Source: Bacteroidota bacterium (GTDB lineage: Bacteria; Bacteroidota; Bacteroidia; Chitinophagales; Chitinophagaceae). From it: a DNA stretch of 64,000 bases. This document shows positions 52,215 to 61,359 of this stretch, piece after piece. The notes beneath the pieces are model-generated. The model was not told the DNA's origin and made no database searches. It saw nothing but the letters and a program-made list of their open reading frames with translations. The stretch's first letter is position 1. Each line of letters starts with the position of its first letter. The DNA lies in NCBI GenBank assembly GCA_018266575.1, contig JAFEAE010000015.1:124001-188000 (forward strand), written 5' to 3'. The translations under genes were made by a program, and so were the position numbers.

Positions 52215-53075
52215 ATGAGGATTACTATTTTTACCCTTTCAGCGAGTTTATTATTTTTCAGCGCACAATCTCAAACTATTTGCGGTACCAGCGATGAAGG
52301 CGGAACAGTAACAATGACTGCGCCTTCGGGAAAGGTGTTTACTTCCATCGTTTTCGCAAGCTATGGAACGCCTAACGGTACTTGTGGAAGTTTTACTGTT
52401 GATGGCACTTGCGATGCCAGTACTTCAGTGAGTGTTGTGAGTTCTGCGCTGATAGGGCAGAACTCCGCGAGTGTTGATGCTAACAATAGTGTGTTTGGTG
52501 ACCCATGCCCGGGAACATTCAAGCGCCTCTACATTGAAGCTGGTTATGGCACGCTTCCACTAACGCTGCTTTCATTCACCGGAGCAATCAACAATAACGA
52601 AGATTTACTGAAATGGCAAACGGCTGATGAGATTAATACCAAACAATTTGTTATTGAGAAAAGTACAGATGGGATACATTATTCTGCTATTGGTACAGTT
52701 GCGGCTAATAATATTTCCGGCGTACACACATATTATTTTGCCGATAATGCGGTGAGCGCAGATAATCAGTTTTACCGGTTGAAGATGATTGATATTGACC
52801 TGCATTTTACATACAGCGGCATTGTGCGCATTGCAAATACACTGGAAAACCACTTGATGGTTTTTCCAAGCCCGGCATCAACATCTGTTACATTGAGCGG
52901 CTTGCAAAGCAAAGGTTCGGTGGAAATTGCAGACATGCAGGGAAAAATAGTGCAACGCGTCGATGTTACTGCGCAATCACAAACATTTAATATTGCCAGC
53001 TACCCGAAAGGCGTGTATATTATCAAATATATGTACGATCAGAAAGTTTCCGTTCAGAAAATTGTGAAGCAATAG
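52215..53075 (+). CDS. Secreted SUEL-type lectin-domain protein with T9SS type A tail
   Basis: A 286-residue protein with a signal peptide ending AQSQ. Residues about 20-112 match the rhamnose/galactose-binding SUEL lectin pattern: TMTAPSGKVFTSIVFASYGT, CGSFTVDGTCDASTS, then NNSVFGDPCPGTFKRLYIEA. The middle (about 115-205) is a beta-sandwich with LSFTGAINNNEDLLKWQTAD and FVIEKSTDGIHYSAIG, common in Bacteroidota secreted proteins. The last 70 residues are a T9SS type A sorting tail (VFPSPASTSVTL, KGVYIIKY, QKIVKQ). A cell-surface sugar-binding role is inferred. Alone, with large gaps on both sides. Confidence 0.8.
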   Translation: MRITIFTLSASLLFFSAQSQTICGTSDEGGTVTMTAPSGKVFTSIVFASYGTPNGTCGSFTVDGTCDASTSVSVVSSALIGQNSASVDANNSVFGDPCPGTFKRLYIEAGYGTLPLTLLSFTGAINNNEDLLKWQTADEINTKQFVIEKSTDGIHYSAIGTVAANNISGVHTYYFADNAVSADNQFYRLKMIDIDLHFTYSGIVRIANTLENHLMVFPSPASTSVTLSGLQSKGSVEIADMQGKIVQRVDVTAQSQTFNIASYPKGVYIIKYMYDQKVSVQKIVKQ

Positions 53076-53173
53076 AAAATATTATTGTCCCGCATTTCAG
53101 TATAGAAGGGAATTTGCTCTTAAATTATTTGCGTATTATTTATTGTTTTTTTTGCTTCGCCAAAAAAGGGCGA

Positions 53174-53203
53174 TCCGAAAACGATGTACAGCCCGTTTTC
53201 GGA
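53174..53203. repeat. Perfect 10-bp-arm hairpin after the lectin gene
   Basis: TCCGAAAACG (53174-53183) pairs with CGTTTTCGGA (53194-53203). It lies about 100 bp past the lectin stop, with a T-rich stretch before rather than after it. It falls inside an interrupted open frame described among the findings. Confidence 0.55.
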
Positions 53204-53350
53204 AGGAGCTTCTATTTAACTTTTGTACTACTTTGGTGAAGAGCAGTTGAGCCTTGATGAGTTTATGAACCGGCAAGAGATTTCTAATGTTATATCTCAT
53301 TTATTATTTAATGAATAATTTCGTGTTATTCATCTTGAATAATACTATTC

Positions 53351-55009
53351 ATGCAAAAAAATCATATTCTTTTATTCAGCGTTTTTCTTCTCTTATCATT
53401 TTCATTGTTCTCCCAACAACCAAAACAAAATGATTCGCATCCTCGTATAATAAATATCATCAATTTCATTCGCCAGAATGAACCTCGTGATTCTGCTATC
53501 ACAGAAGATGTATTGTATCAAACCGTAGTTAAGCAAATAGAAATGATGAAGCAATACAAACTCGGCGGCACATTCCTGTTGCAATATGACGCATTGATCG
53601 ATCCGCGTTACCAACAGTTATTGAAAAGCCTTCCTGCAAATGAATTTGAAATAGGCGGATGGTGGGAAATCCCGCAGCCGTTGGTTGAACATGCCGGATT
53701 AAGATGGCGCGGGAAATCTCCATGGGACCCCGATGCAAGTGTTGATTTTTCCCCCGGATATTCATTGGAAGAAAGAAAAAAACTGATCGATGTGTACATG
53801 AAAGATTTCAAAAGTATTTTTGGATACTATCCAAAATCCTTTGGGTCGTGGTTTATTGATGCATTCACTATAGGGTACATGTACAAAAAATATGGAATTG
53901 TTGCATCATGCAATTGCAAAGACCAGATCGGCACGGATGGATATACATTGTGGGGCGGGTATTGGAACCAGGCATATTACCCAAGTGTCGAAAATTCATA
54001 CATGCCTGCGCAACATGAAAGCAAACAAATTCCGGTTCCCATTTTTCGGATGTTAGGAAGCGATCCCATCAGGCAATACGATAATGGCTTGGGCACAGAC
54101 AGGCAAGGAGTTGTAACACTTGAGCCTGTTTATAAATTTGGCGGAGGCGATGAGAATTGGGTGAAATGGTATTTCGATCAGTTTGTTAATGGTGCTTGCA
54201 TGGATTTTGCGTATGTGCAGGCGGGACAGGAAAATTCATTCACGTGGAATGCGATGCAAAAAGGTTTTGAAATACAATTGCCAGTGATCGCAAAATTGCG
54301 TGATGAAGGAAAAGTGAAAGTAGAAACATTGGAAAGATCTGGCGAATGGTTCCGCGAACATTTTAAAACTACTCCGCCAACTGCAGTTACAGTAAACGAA
54401 GATTTGAAAGGCAGCGACAGAAAAACGGTTTGGTTCAACAGCCGTTTTTTCCGCACCAATATTTTATGGGAGAATAATACGCTTCGTTTCCGCGATATTC
54501 ATTTGTTCAATGAAAATTTTGCTTCGATTTATACGACAGAAAAATCTTCATCACGTTCATGCTCTGTATTAACGCTTCCGTTTGTTGATGGTTATATGTG
54601 GAGTGCGCACGATACCATTGCCGGGTTACGTTTCAAAGCGATGGTGAATGGAAAAGAAATTTTGATAGAAGGAGGCAAGCCTGTAATATCAGATTCAATT
54701 CCAAATGAATTAAATATTTCCTGGCAATTGAATTCTTTCAATGGAAAATTGTTGATGAATATTAATGAACGTGAAATAAAAATCAGATTAGTCAGTAAGA
54801 AATCAGTAAAATGGTTTTTTGATATGACGACTGCAGAAAATGCTCATTTGCCTTTTACAAATATTTCATCTAACAAGATCAGTTGTGCATTTGAGAAAAT
54901 GAACTATACTGTTGTTGCAAAGAAAGGGAAATTCTCCAAACCTGCTAATGGCGAGGTTTTCAGGATATCTCCCGACGAAAATGTAATAATGTTGGATTTT
55001 GGAGAATAA
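53351..55009 (+). CDS. Exported protein of unknown function, possible GH/deacetylase-like fold
   Basis: A 552-residue protein with a signal peptide (MQKNHILLFSVFLLLSFSLFS). It has conserved-looking aromatic and acidic segments such as GGTFLLQYDALIDPRYQQLL, FEIGGWWEIPQPLVE, YPKSFGSWFIDAFTIGYMYK and MDFAYVQAGQENSFTWNAM. Alternation of strands and helices in residues 50-330 suggests a polysaccharide-deacetylase or GH57-type barrel, and the last 200 residues a beta domain. I cannot name the family. It stands alone. Confidence 0.7.
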   Translation: MQKNHILLFSVFLLLSFSLFSQQPKQNDSHPRIINIINFIRQNEPRDSAITEDVLYQTVVKQIEMMKQYKLGGTFLLQYDALIDPRYQQLLKSLPANEFEIGGWWEIPQPLVEHAGLRWRGKSPWDPDASVDFSPGYSLEERKKLIDVYMKDFKSIFGYYPKSFGSWFIDAFTIGYMYKKYGIVASCNCKDQIGTDGYTLWGGYWNQAYYPSVENSYMPAQHESKQIPVPIFRMLGSDPIRQYDNGLGTDRQGVVTLEPVYKFGGGDENWVKWYFDQFVNGACMDFAYVQAGQENSFTWNAMQKGFEIQLPVIAKLRDEGKVKVETLERSGEWFREHFKTTPPTAVTVNEDLKGSDRKTVWFNSRFFRTNILWENNTLRFRDIHLFNENFASIYTTEKSSSRSCSVLTLPFVDGYMWSAHDTIAGLRFKAMVNGKEILIEGGKPVISDSIPNELNISWQLNSFNGKLLMNINEREIKIRLVSKKSVKWFFDMTTAENAHLPFTNISSNKISCAFEKMNYTVVAKKGKFSKPANGEVFRISPDENVIMLDFGE

Positions 55010-55022
55010 TTCCTGTGATCCT

Positions 55023-55064
55023 ACTGTGCCTATGTGGCAAAACAATTTCAACACATAGGCATAG
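55023..55064. repeat. Inverted repeat between convergent genes
   Basis: GCCTATGTG (55028-55036) pairs with CACATAGGC (55052-55060), and the pairing extends outward with one wobble. It lies between the stops of the secreted unknown gene and the DUF885 gene, so it can serve both. Confidence 0.65.
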
Positions 55065-55082
55065 CAGTTACATAGAATAAAA

Positions 55083-56801
55083 TCACTTCCAGTAAAACCT
55101 CCAATTCGTTTCAAAATTTTTAGAAAGATATTGATTGGTCAATATTGCTCTCAGCATTTCAATCGGCATCGCATTTTCATGAAGTATTGCATCGTGATAT
55201 TGTTTGTAGGTCATCTTGCCGCTATCAACCAATTCTTTTTTCAATGCATAAAATTGCAAACCGCCGATCATATAACCGATCTGGTACAAAGGAGGATAGC
55301 CACCGGTGAACGACCGGCGCACTTCACCTTCTGCGTTCGCACGTTCATGGCCAACGCGGTCAACTAAAAAATCAATGCACTGCTGCGGAGTCCATTTCCC
55401 TAAATGATAATTCAAAGAAAAAATAATCCGTGCACAACGGTGCATACGCCAGAACAGCATGCCGATGCGGTCTTCAGGGCCCTGCGGAAATTTCAGGTCC
55501 CACAAAATAAATTCCCAGTACAATGCATTTCCCTCCACCCAAAACGGTGTATCAAAATTGCGGTATGCTTTATAACGTCCTTCCATAAAACCTTGCAGGT
55601 GGTGGCCGGCAATTAATTCATGATGAACAGTTGCCCTCGAAAAATGCGGGTTGTTGCCGCGCATGCTCATCAGTTTATCTTCTTCCTTCATCGTATTGGT
55701 AGGATAGGAGATGAGTAGTTCTTCTCCGCCTAAAAAAAACGGAGCAAACAATTGCCGTTCCGGGCTCATCATTTCCATTCCCCAATCTTCTTCTGCAAGC
55801 GGTGGAATAGTTACCAGGTCATTCTTCTTTAAAAAATCTACTGACTCATTATACAATTTCATGATCGCTTGTGGTTGCTCACCGGCAGGTACATACGTAT
55901 TTTTTACTTTCTCCAAAGCCGCTTTCCAGTTGTCGCCGAAACCCAGTTCCCGTGAGGCTTTCAGCATTTCTGCGTCGCACCACGCAAATTCTTTGTTCGC
56001 AATATCGATCAACTCTTCTGGGGTATACGGGATCATTTCGTAATGTAATTGCTGTATTATTTCATCTCGTCCGATCGGGTTGCCGACAATTCCACTGCTG
56101 TCTTCTTTTTGATTGCTTGCTGCTTTTGCTTTCGCTTTTAATGCAGCAGCATACAAAGCCATCACACTGTCTGTTGCTTTATAAGTCAGCGGCATCCACC
56201 ACGTAAATTGCGGATCGTAGCCATTATAAAATTCGTACACACTCTTCAATGCATGTTGCAAACCTTTCACCGTTGCAGATGCACGGTTATACAAAGGCAT
56301 AGTTAACGAAGAAGATTGGTTTAATTTTTTTGAAAATGAAATAACTTCTTTGGATATCTGCGTAAGCTCCTGTGCAATTTCCTGTGCATTTACCGCAGCA
56401 CCACGGCGGCGGTTTTTTTCCAGTAAATAAATCGTATCTGCAAACGGTACCAGGTATTTTACCTGGTTATATTCTTTTTCTTCGATGGCCAATTGCCGCA
56501 ATGATTCTTTAATATTCCGGCGAAACAAAATAAAATCCACACGGCTTCCGACAGGCAGTTTATCAAAATCCATTTTATCCAAACGCTGTAAATATTCTTC
56601 GTTCATTGTTTTAAAACGTTCCCTTCTTTCCGGCGAATTTTCAATAAAATAAAAACGCCGCAGGCTGTACAAATCTGCGTTGTATTGCACCATCACATTA
56701 TTTACTTCGCTCGATTGTGCGTAAAGGTCATTGTCGTTTTGTTGAGCGTACGAAGTAAAAAGTAAAAACGAAAAAATAAAAATGAAGAATGGTTTTCTCA
56801 T
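55083..56801 (-). CDS. DUF885 family exported protein (zinc-peptidase-like)
   Basis: A 572-residue protein from the Met at 56801 (MRKPFFIFIFSFLLFTSYAQ, a signal peptide); the longer frame adds only eight residues. The core motif is VHHELIAGHHLQGF, an HExxxGHH variant, with a likely third ligand in FWVEGNALYWEF, and later VGHERANAEGEVRRSFTGGYP. DUF885 proteins are predicted metallo-carboxypeptidases or -dipeptidases. It follows the M1 peptidase gene on the same strand, but a terminator and a 24-bp repeat stand between. Confidence 0.85.
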   Translation of the reverse strand: MRKPFFIFIFSFLLFTSYAQQNDNDLYAQSSEVNNVMVQYNADLYSLRRFYFIENSPERRERFKTMNEEYLQRLDKMDFDKLPVGSRVDFILFRRNIKESLRQLAIEEKEYNQVKYLVPFADTIYLLEKNRRRGAAVNAQEIAQELTQISKEVISFSKKLNQSSSLTMPLYNRASATVKGLQHALKSVYEFYNGYDPQFTWWMPLTYKATDSVMALYAAALKAKAKAASNQKEDSSGIVGNPIGRDEIIQQLHYEMIPYTPEELIDIANKEFAWCDAEMLKASRELGFGDNWKAALEKVKNTYVPAGEQPQAIMKLYNESVDFLKKNDLVTIPPLAEEDWGMEMMSPERQLFAPFFLGGEELLISYPTNTMKEEDKLMSMRGNNPHFSRATVHHELIAGHHLQGFMEGRYKAYRNFDTPFWVEGNALYWEFILWDLKFPQGPEDRIGMLFWRMHRCARIIFSLNYHLGKWTPQQCIDFLVDRVGHERANAEGEVRRSFTGGYPPLYQIGYMIGGLQFYALKKELVDSGKMTYKQYHDAILHENAMPIEMLRAILTNQYLSKNFETNWRFYWK

Positions 56802-56873
56802 AACAGTTTGTTGAAGTATTGGCAAATGCGAAAGTAAATGTATGGTTTTATTATGTACTTAGCTGCATTGCTA

Positions 56874-56897
56874 CTATTAAGCATCGTTGCGTCGCAC
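56874..56897 (+). repeat. 24-bp dispersed repeat, copy 2
   Basis: Identical to 48455-48478 and in the same orientation, with unrelated flanks. It lies between the DUF885 and M1 peptidase genes, near the M1 terminator. Confidence 0.8.
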
Positions 56898-56940
56898 TCT
56901 TGTACTGTAGGAATTCTATTGAGCAACAGCAAAACAAAAA

Positions 56941-56964
56941 AAGCCGCGAACAATTTCGCGGCTT
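56941..56964 (-). terminator. Rho-independent terminator of the M1 peptidase gene
   Basis: AAGCCGCGAA pairs perfectly with TTCGCGGCTT around a 4-nt loop; on the minus strand a T run follows. It lies 28 bp beyond the M1 stop codon. Confidence 0.88.
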
Positions 56965-56992
56965 CAATTTTTAATTCGTAATTACCAATTTA

Positions 56993-59374
56993 TTAAAATG
57001 CTTTCTTGTCTTTTTCCATTGCTTTCTGCATCGGGTTATTGCTTTGCGGAATGCTACGCAATAATTGTTGTTTAGCTTTAAACACCTGGAATTTGCTTTC
57101 AGTAGTTACTTTCGGCCAGTTGTTATTGGTATCGTCAATATCGGCCGTTTCACGATTGGGGTCTAATTTGATCGATTCAACTTCTTTATCTTTCATAAAC
57201 ACTTTCGTGATATGTGTTTCATTTTTTCTCCACACCTGTGCAGGTATGCGTTCTATTTCTTTTGTTCCGTCTTTGTATGTCCATTCAATGATCAATGGCA
57301 TTACCAGTCCGCCTTTATTACTGAATTGTAATTCATAAAATTGTTTGTCGGCGATCTTTTGCTTAGTGGCTTCATCCAAAGGTTCGTCGTATTGCGTATT
57401 GTGCACGGCAAATTTTGTAGTGTCATACGGAATTTGCCCGCGTGTATATCTCCAGTAAAAATCACGCAATGCAGTATCCGCATCGGTTGCAAAACTGATA
57501 TTTTTATCGTCTTTGTTACGTTCTTTCGAAACATCTTCGGGGTATTTCGAGTGCATCGGTTTATCAATGCTGCGCATTATCGTTGTATCAATTTTTGCCG
57601 GAGGATTATCAAAATCCGGGGTGAAATGTTTTACACTGTCCAATGAAATATCTACCGGGTCTGTTCCGTAAAACCATCCGCGCCAGAACCAATCGAGGTT
57701 TTCAGCACTTGCATCATTCATAGTGCGGAAGAAATCTGCAGGGGTAGGATGTTTGAAAGCCCATCTGCGTGCATATTCTTTAAATGCATAATCAAATAAA
57801 TCGCGGCCCATAATTGTTTCGCGGAGAATATTTAACCCTGTTGCAGGTTTTGTATACGCATTAGGGCCAAAGCCAATAATATTTTCAGAATTTGTCATGA
57901 TTGGTTCCAACTCATTTTTCGGCAATTTCATGTAATCAATAATTGCCCATGCCGGTCCTTTTCCGCGAACAGGGAATTTGTTATCAAACAATTCTTCCGT
58001 CAGGTATTCAACAAATGAATTTAATCCTTCATCCATCCAGCTCCACTGGCGTTCATCGCTGTTAATGATCATCGGGAAAAAGTTGTGCCCAACTTCGTGT
58101 ATCACCACACCAAGCATCCCGTATTTTGTTGCTTCACTATACGATCCGTCTTTTTCAGCCCTTCCATAGTTGAAACAGATCATCGGGTATTCCATACCGT
58201 TAGATGCTTCTACACTTTGAGCAACGGGATAAGGGAATGGAATGGTGAAGTGAGAATATGTTTTAATAGTATGCGCAACTACTTTGGTAGAAAATCTCCT
58301 GTACAATGGATATGCTTCTTTTCCATAATAGCTCATGCACATTACTTTTTTGCCTTCAACATAAGCGGGCATAGCATCCCACACAAAACGGCGTGATGCC
58401 CCCCATGCAAAGTCGCGAACGTTATCGGCTTTGAATATCCATGTTTTTTTCTCTTTGCTTTTATTTACCATTCTTGCTTTCGCTTCATCCAATGTTACTA
58501 TTTCAATCGGCTCTTTGGTGGTTTGGGCTTTCTGCCAGCGTGCAAATTGCGCCGGTGTTAAAACCTGCTGGTAGTTCTGGCATTCGCCTGTGGCACCAAT
58601 AACATAATCAGCAGGAGCCGACATCTGCACTTTGAAATTTCCGAATGTCAAAGCAAATTCTCCACGGCCTGTGAATTGATTATTCTGCCATCCCTGGAAA
58701 TCGCTGTACACGCATAATCTCGGGTACCATTGTGTGATCGTAAACAAATAGTTCCCATCTTCCGGGAAATATTCATAACCACCGCGTCCTCCATATTTCA
58801 TGCGGTCGGAGATATGATAATTCCAATCGATCTTAAAAATAAATTTCTGTCCTGGCTTTAAAACGGTTGGTAATTCCACACGCATCATTGTTTTGTTGAT
58901 CATGTATTGCAACGGCTTGCCTAATGCATCGGTGATCTTTGTGATCTTGTCGCCATAGTCGTTGTCTTTAGTCATGCGCTCCATCATGTCAACGGTCTGG
59001 TCGCTGATGATTTTGCGCATCGTACTTCCGTCCTGGTAATTTGCGTTGTCCTTTGCGCTGTGCTCGTTTTCATCCAACTGAAGCCATAAATAAGTCAATT
59101 CGTTCGGGGAGTTATTGTAATACGTGATTGTTTCGCTGCCTGTAAGTTTTTGTTTGTCTTCATCCAGGTCTGCTTTAATATCATAATCGCAGCGCTGTTG
59201 CCAGTACTTTGGCCCTGGTGCACCACTTGCCGTGCGATATTCATTGGGAGTTGGAAGAATTGCGCCAAGTTGCTCAAACCGGTTTCCATGGTTTGAACCA
59301 GGGTTGTTTTGAATATCCTGTGCCCATAGTGTAGAAGAACAAATACAGAGTAAGAAAAAAAGTAACCTTCTCAT
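56993..59374 (-). CDS. M1 family aminopeptidase-like metallopeptidase
   Basis: A 793-residue exported enzyme (signal MRRLLFFLLCICSSTLWAQ). The zinc site is HEVGHNFFP followed by WMDEGLNSFVEYLTEE, with the third ligand Glu, and the substrate-binding GxMEN appears as NGMEYPM. The N-terminal saddle domain (KLTGSETITYYNNSPNELTY) is complete. It should trim peptides from the N-terminus outside the inner membrane. It lies upstream in reading order of the terminator and 17 bp after a HupE-type gene, with which it probably forms an operon. Confidence 0.92.
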   Translation of the reverse strand: MRRLLFFLLCICSSTLWAQDIQNNPGSNHGNRFEQLGAILPTPNEYRTASGAPGPKYWQQRCDYDIKADLDEDKQKLTGSETITYYNNSPNELTYLWLQLDENEHSAKDNANYQDGSTMRKIISDQTVDMMERMTKDNDYGDKITKITDALGKPLQYMINKTMMRVELPTVLKPGQKFIFKIDWNYHISDRMKYGGRGGYEYFPEDGNYLFTITQWYPRLCVYSDFQGWQNNQFTGRGEFALTFGNFKVQMSAPADYVIGATGECQNYQQVLTPAQFARWQKAQTTKEPIEIVTLDEAKARMVNKSKEKKTWIFKADNVRDFAWGASRRFVWDAMPAYVEGKKVMCMSYYGKEAYPLYRRFSTKVVAHTIKTYSHFTIPFPYPVAQSVEASNGMEYPMICFNYGRAEKDGSYSEATKYGMLGVVIHEVGHNFFPMIINSDERQWSWMDEGLNSFVEYLTEELFDNKFPVRGKGPAWAIIDYMKLPKNELEPIMTNSENIIGFGPNAYTKPATGLNILRETIMGRDLFDYAFKEYARRWAFKHPTPADFFRTMNDASAENLDWFWRGWFYGTDPVDISLDSVKHFTPDFDNPPAKIDTTIMRSIDKPMHSKYPEDVSKERNKDDKNISFATDADTALRDFYWRYTRGQIPYDTTKFAVHNTQYDEPLDEATKQKIADKQFYELQFSNKGGLVMPLIIEWTYKDGTKEIERIPAQVWRKNETHITKVFMKDKEVESIKLDPNRETADIDDTNNNWPKVTTESKFQVFKAKQQLLRSIPQSNNPMQKAMEKDKKAF

Positions 59375-59391
59375 TGTTTAGCAGTTTTGAT

Positions 59392-59982
59392 TTATTTTTT
59401 TATTGGAAAGCGTTCATACGCCATTTGGAGCGATGCTATTAAAATAATTACCGATGCTATGCGTACCCACCATATTCTTTTCAATGTAACTAGTTGCACG
59501 AATATAAATGAAATTGCCAGCACAATTGCTACCACCAACAATTGTGCAGCTTCAATGCCTAAATTAAATGCAAGCAGGTGAACCAATAGTCCTTCTCGTC
59601 CTTCAAGGCTCATAAAAGTTGTTGCGTAAGCCAGCCCATGTATCAATCCAAAAAACAATGCGAAGAAATAAATGAGCGGAAGTTTTGAAGGATGATCAAC
59701 CTGCTGTGTTTTTTGCACTAAATTATTAATAGCAGTTGCGACAATCGTAATAGGAATTAAAAACTCGATCCATTGTGTTGCGAAATGCACATAACCTAAT
59801 GCACTTAATGCAAGTGTTATGGAATGCCCGATGGTAAATGCAGTTACCAGCACAACAACTTTTTTCCAATCACGTAATAGATAACGAAGGCATAACGCAG
59901 TTACAAATAATATATGGTCCAGGGCTTCCCAGGTGAGGATATGTTCTGTGCCTAATTTGAAGTAAAGGTTAAAATCGCCCAT
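59392..59982 (-). CDS. HupE/UreJ family membrane protein
   Basis: A 196-residue protein with six hydrophobic helices and the family motifs HILTWEALDHILFVTAL near the start, VTAFTIGHSITLALSAL and FFGLIHGLAYATTF. Related proteins carry nickel or other divalent metals, though the short Bacteroidota form is not characterised. It is co-directional with the M1 gene (17 bp) and divergent from the DUF6702-like gene. This trio recurs in the phylum, which hints at a shared role. Confidence 0.85.
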   Translation of the reverse strand: MGDFNLYFKLGTEHILTWEALDHILFVTALCLRYLLRDWKKVVVLVTAFTIGHSITLALSALGYVHFATQWIEFLIPITIVATAINNLVQKTQQVDHPSKLPLIYFFALFFGLIHGLAYATTFMSLEGREGLLVHLLAFNLGIEAAQLLVVAIVLAISFIFVQLVTLKRIWWVRIASVIILIASLQMAYERFPIKK

Positions 59983-59995
59983 GTGTATAAAGTTA

Positions 59996-60068
59996 TCTCA
60001 CAGATTACCCAGATTTACACAGAAGAATCTATTTTAAAAAATCTGTGTAATCAGTGCTATCTGTGAGA
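59996..60068. repeat. Intergenic palindrome, unit 1 of a tandem pair
   Basis: TCTCACAGAT (59996-60005) pairs with ATCTGTGAGA (60059-60068); inside, TTACACAGA (60015-60023) pairs with TCTGTGTAA (60042-60050). It is closely similar to the next unit at 60092-60166. Confidence 0.8.
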
Positions 60069-60091
60069 AATAAAATAGTTATATAAAACTC

Positions 60092-60166
60092 TCTCACAGA
60101 TTACACGAATTTTCACAGAAAGAATACATTATGAAAAAATCTGTACAATCAGTGTGATCCGTGAGA
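60092..60166. repeat. Intergenic palindrome, unit 2 of a tandem pair
   Basis: TCTCACAGAT (60092-60101) pairs with ATCCGTGAGA (60157-60166) with one mismatch. The unit can be aligned with 59996-60068 over nearly its whole length, with base changes in the arms and the centre. Confidence 0.75.
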
Positions 60167-60227
60167 AACTAAAAATCAGATGTCCAAAATTATTCAGACT
60201 TTTGTACGAAGAAAATTTTATTGTTAA

Positions 60228-60758
60228 ATGGTAGTATCAATGTTTAAATGGCTTGCAGTTTATATCTGCCTTTTTTCTTATGCGAAAATGCCGGTGAATA
60301 ATAATGAAACAAAAACGAAGCATCCTTTATATGTTACAGTTACAGAGATCAATCATAATGCAAAAGATAAAACACTCGAAGTAAGTTGCAAGATATTTTC
60401 GAATGATTTTGAAGCTGCTATTTTAAAAACGTTTAATAAAACGGTTGATCTTTCGTCTGCAAAACAGAAAGCTGAAAACGATAAGTTGATTGATGAATAT
60501 ATCAACAAACATCTTCAGCTTAAAGTTGATGGGAAACCTGTAACGCTGCAATTTGTAGGAAGCGAGCAGGAATCAGAAGCAACCTGGTGTTACCTGCAGG
60601 TTAATAATGTGCCTTCGGTGAATAAGCTGATTATTAACAACACGCTTTTGTACGAATCTTTCAATAACGAGATCAACCTGATGCATGTAACGGTGTCGGG
60701 TAACCGAAAAAGTACAAAACTGAATGCGCCGGATGCAGTTGCGGAGTTTGATTTTTAG
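60228..60758 (+). CDS. DUF6702-type exported protein
   Basis: A 176-residue protein with a hydrophobic start (MFKWLAVYICLFSYA; the Met at 60240 may be the true start). The mature part has a beta-rich pattern (HPLYVTVTEINHNAKDKTLE, VSCKIFSNDFEAAILKTFNK) and ends SGNRKSTKLNAPDAVAEFDF. It resembles the DUF6702 proteins found beside HupE and M1 genes in Bacteroidota. Function unknown. A near-copy of its last 23 codons is found at 63575-63646. Confidence 0.75.
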   Translation: MVVSMFKWLAVYICLFSYAKMPVNNNETKTKHPLYVTVTEINHNAKDKTLEVSCKIFSNDFEAAILKTFNKTVDLSSAKQKAENDKLIDEYINKHLQLKVDGKPVTLQFVGSEQESEATWCYLQVNNVPSVNKLIINNTLLYESFNNEINLMHVTVSGNRKSTKLNAPDAVAEFDF

Positions 60759-60810
60759 AAAATAGGCAGAGCATTTAGCTGCCTACCATTTTAAAACGGC
60801 TTTTAGTTTT

Positions 60811-61257
60811 TTATTTAATGATAGTCATACAAACACAGCTATCATTCATCTTCGAAAGCTTACCGTTATACCATATTGAATCAGGAAATGTCAGTACTTG
60901 CTCATTGACTGGTAACTTAACTTTTAATGTATCGTCAATGCCTTGTTTTAAATGTATCAGGCGAGTATACTAACGGTTCACCATATCCTTATTTGTAAAG
61001 TTTATGTACAAAACGCTTGATTGTACCCCCAATGCCCAATAATATTCATCGGGAATAAAAGTTGCTACTCCGTCTTTTAAATCGTAAACCTTCACGCTAT
61101 CTTTAAAATATTCATTTTGCCCGTCGTTAAACAAGCCGTTCCCGTTTTTATCTACATAAGCAATAATAACTTCAGAACCAGTAGGGCCGCCACAGCATGT
61201 CGGCCTGCATGAAATGTATATAATTATCATGCAGAAAAATATTGTAACTTTTTTCAT
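60811..61257 (-). pseudogene. Lipoprotein gene interrupted by an in-frame TAG
   Basis: The gene starts MKKVTIFFCMIIIYISCRPT, with a lipobox Cys, and continues to codon 95. A TAG at 60970-60972 stops it, but the same frame stays open beyond it for 52 codons: YTRLIHLKQGIDDTLKVKLP, later FPDSIWYNGKLSK, ending at TAA 60811-60813. This text matches the 3' half of the neighbouring paralogue (YTTLVIHLKSNINDTIKMHL, LDSIWYNGQLKK). Without the stop the product would be 148 residues. The six codons just before and including the TAG (DMVNR-stop) have no match in the paralogue. Confidence 0.8.
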
Positions 61258-61359
61258 AATAAAAAGATTTATGAATGAAACTTTTAAATGATTGTTTTAA
61301 AATAATTCTTGCCAACGCTTATGCTGGCAAGAATTATGTAAGATGATCGGTGCAATTAT

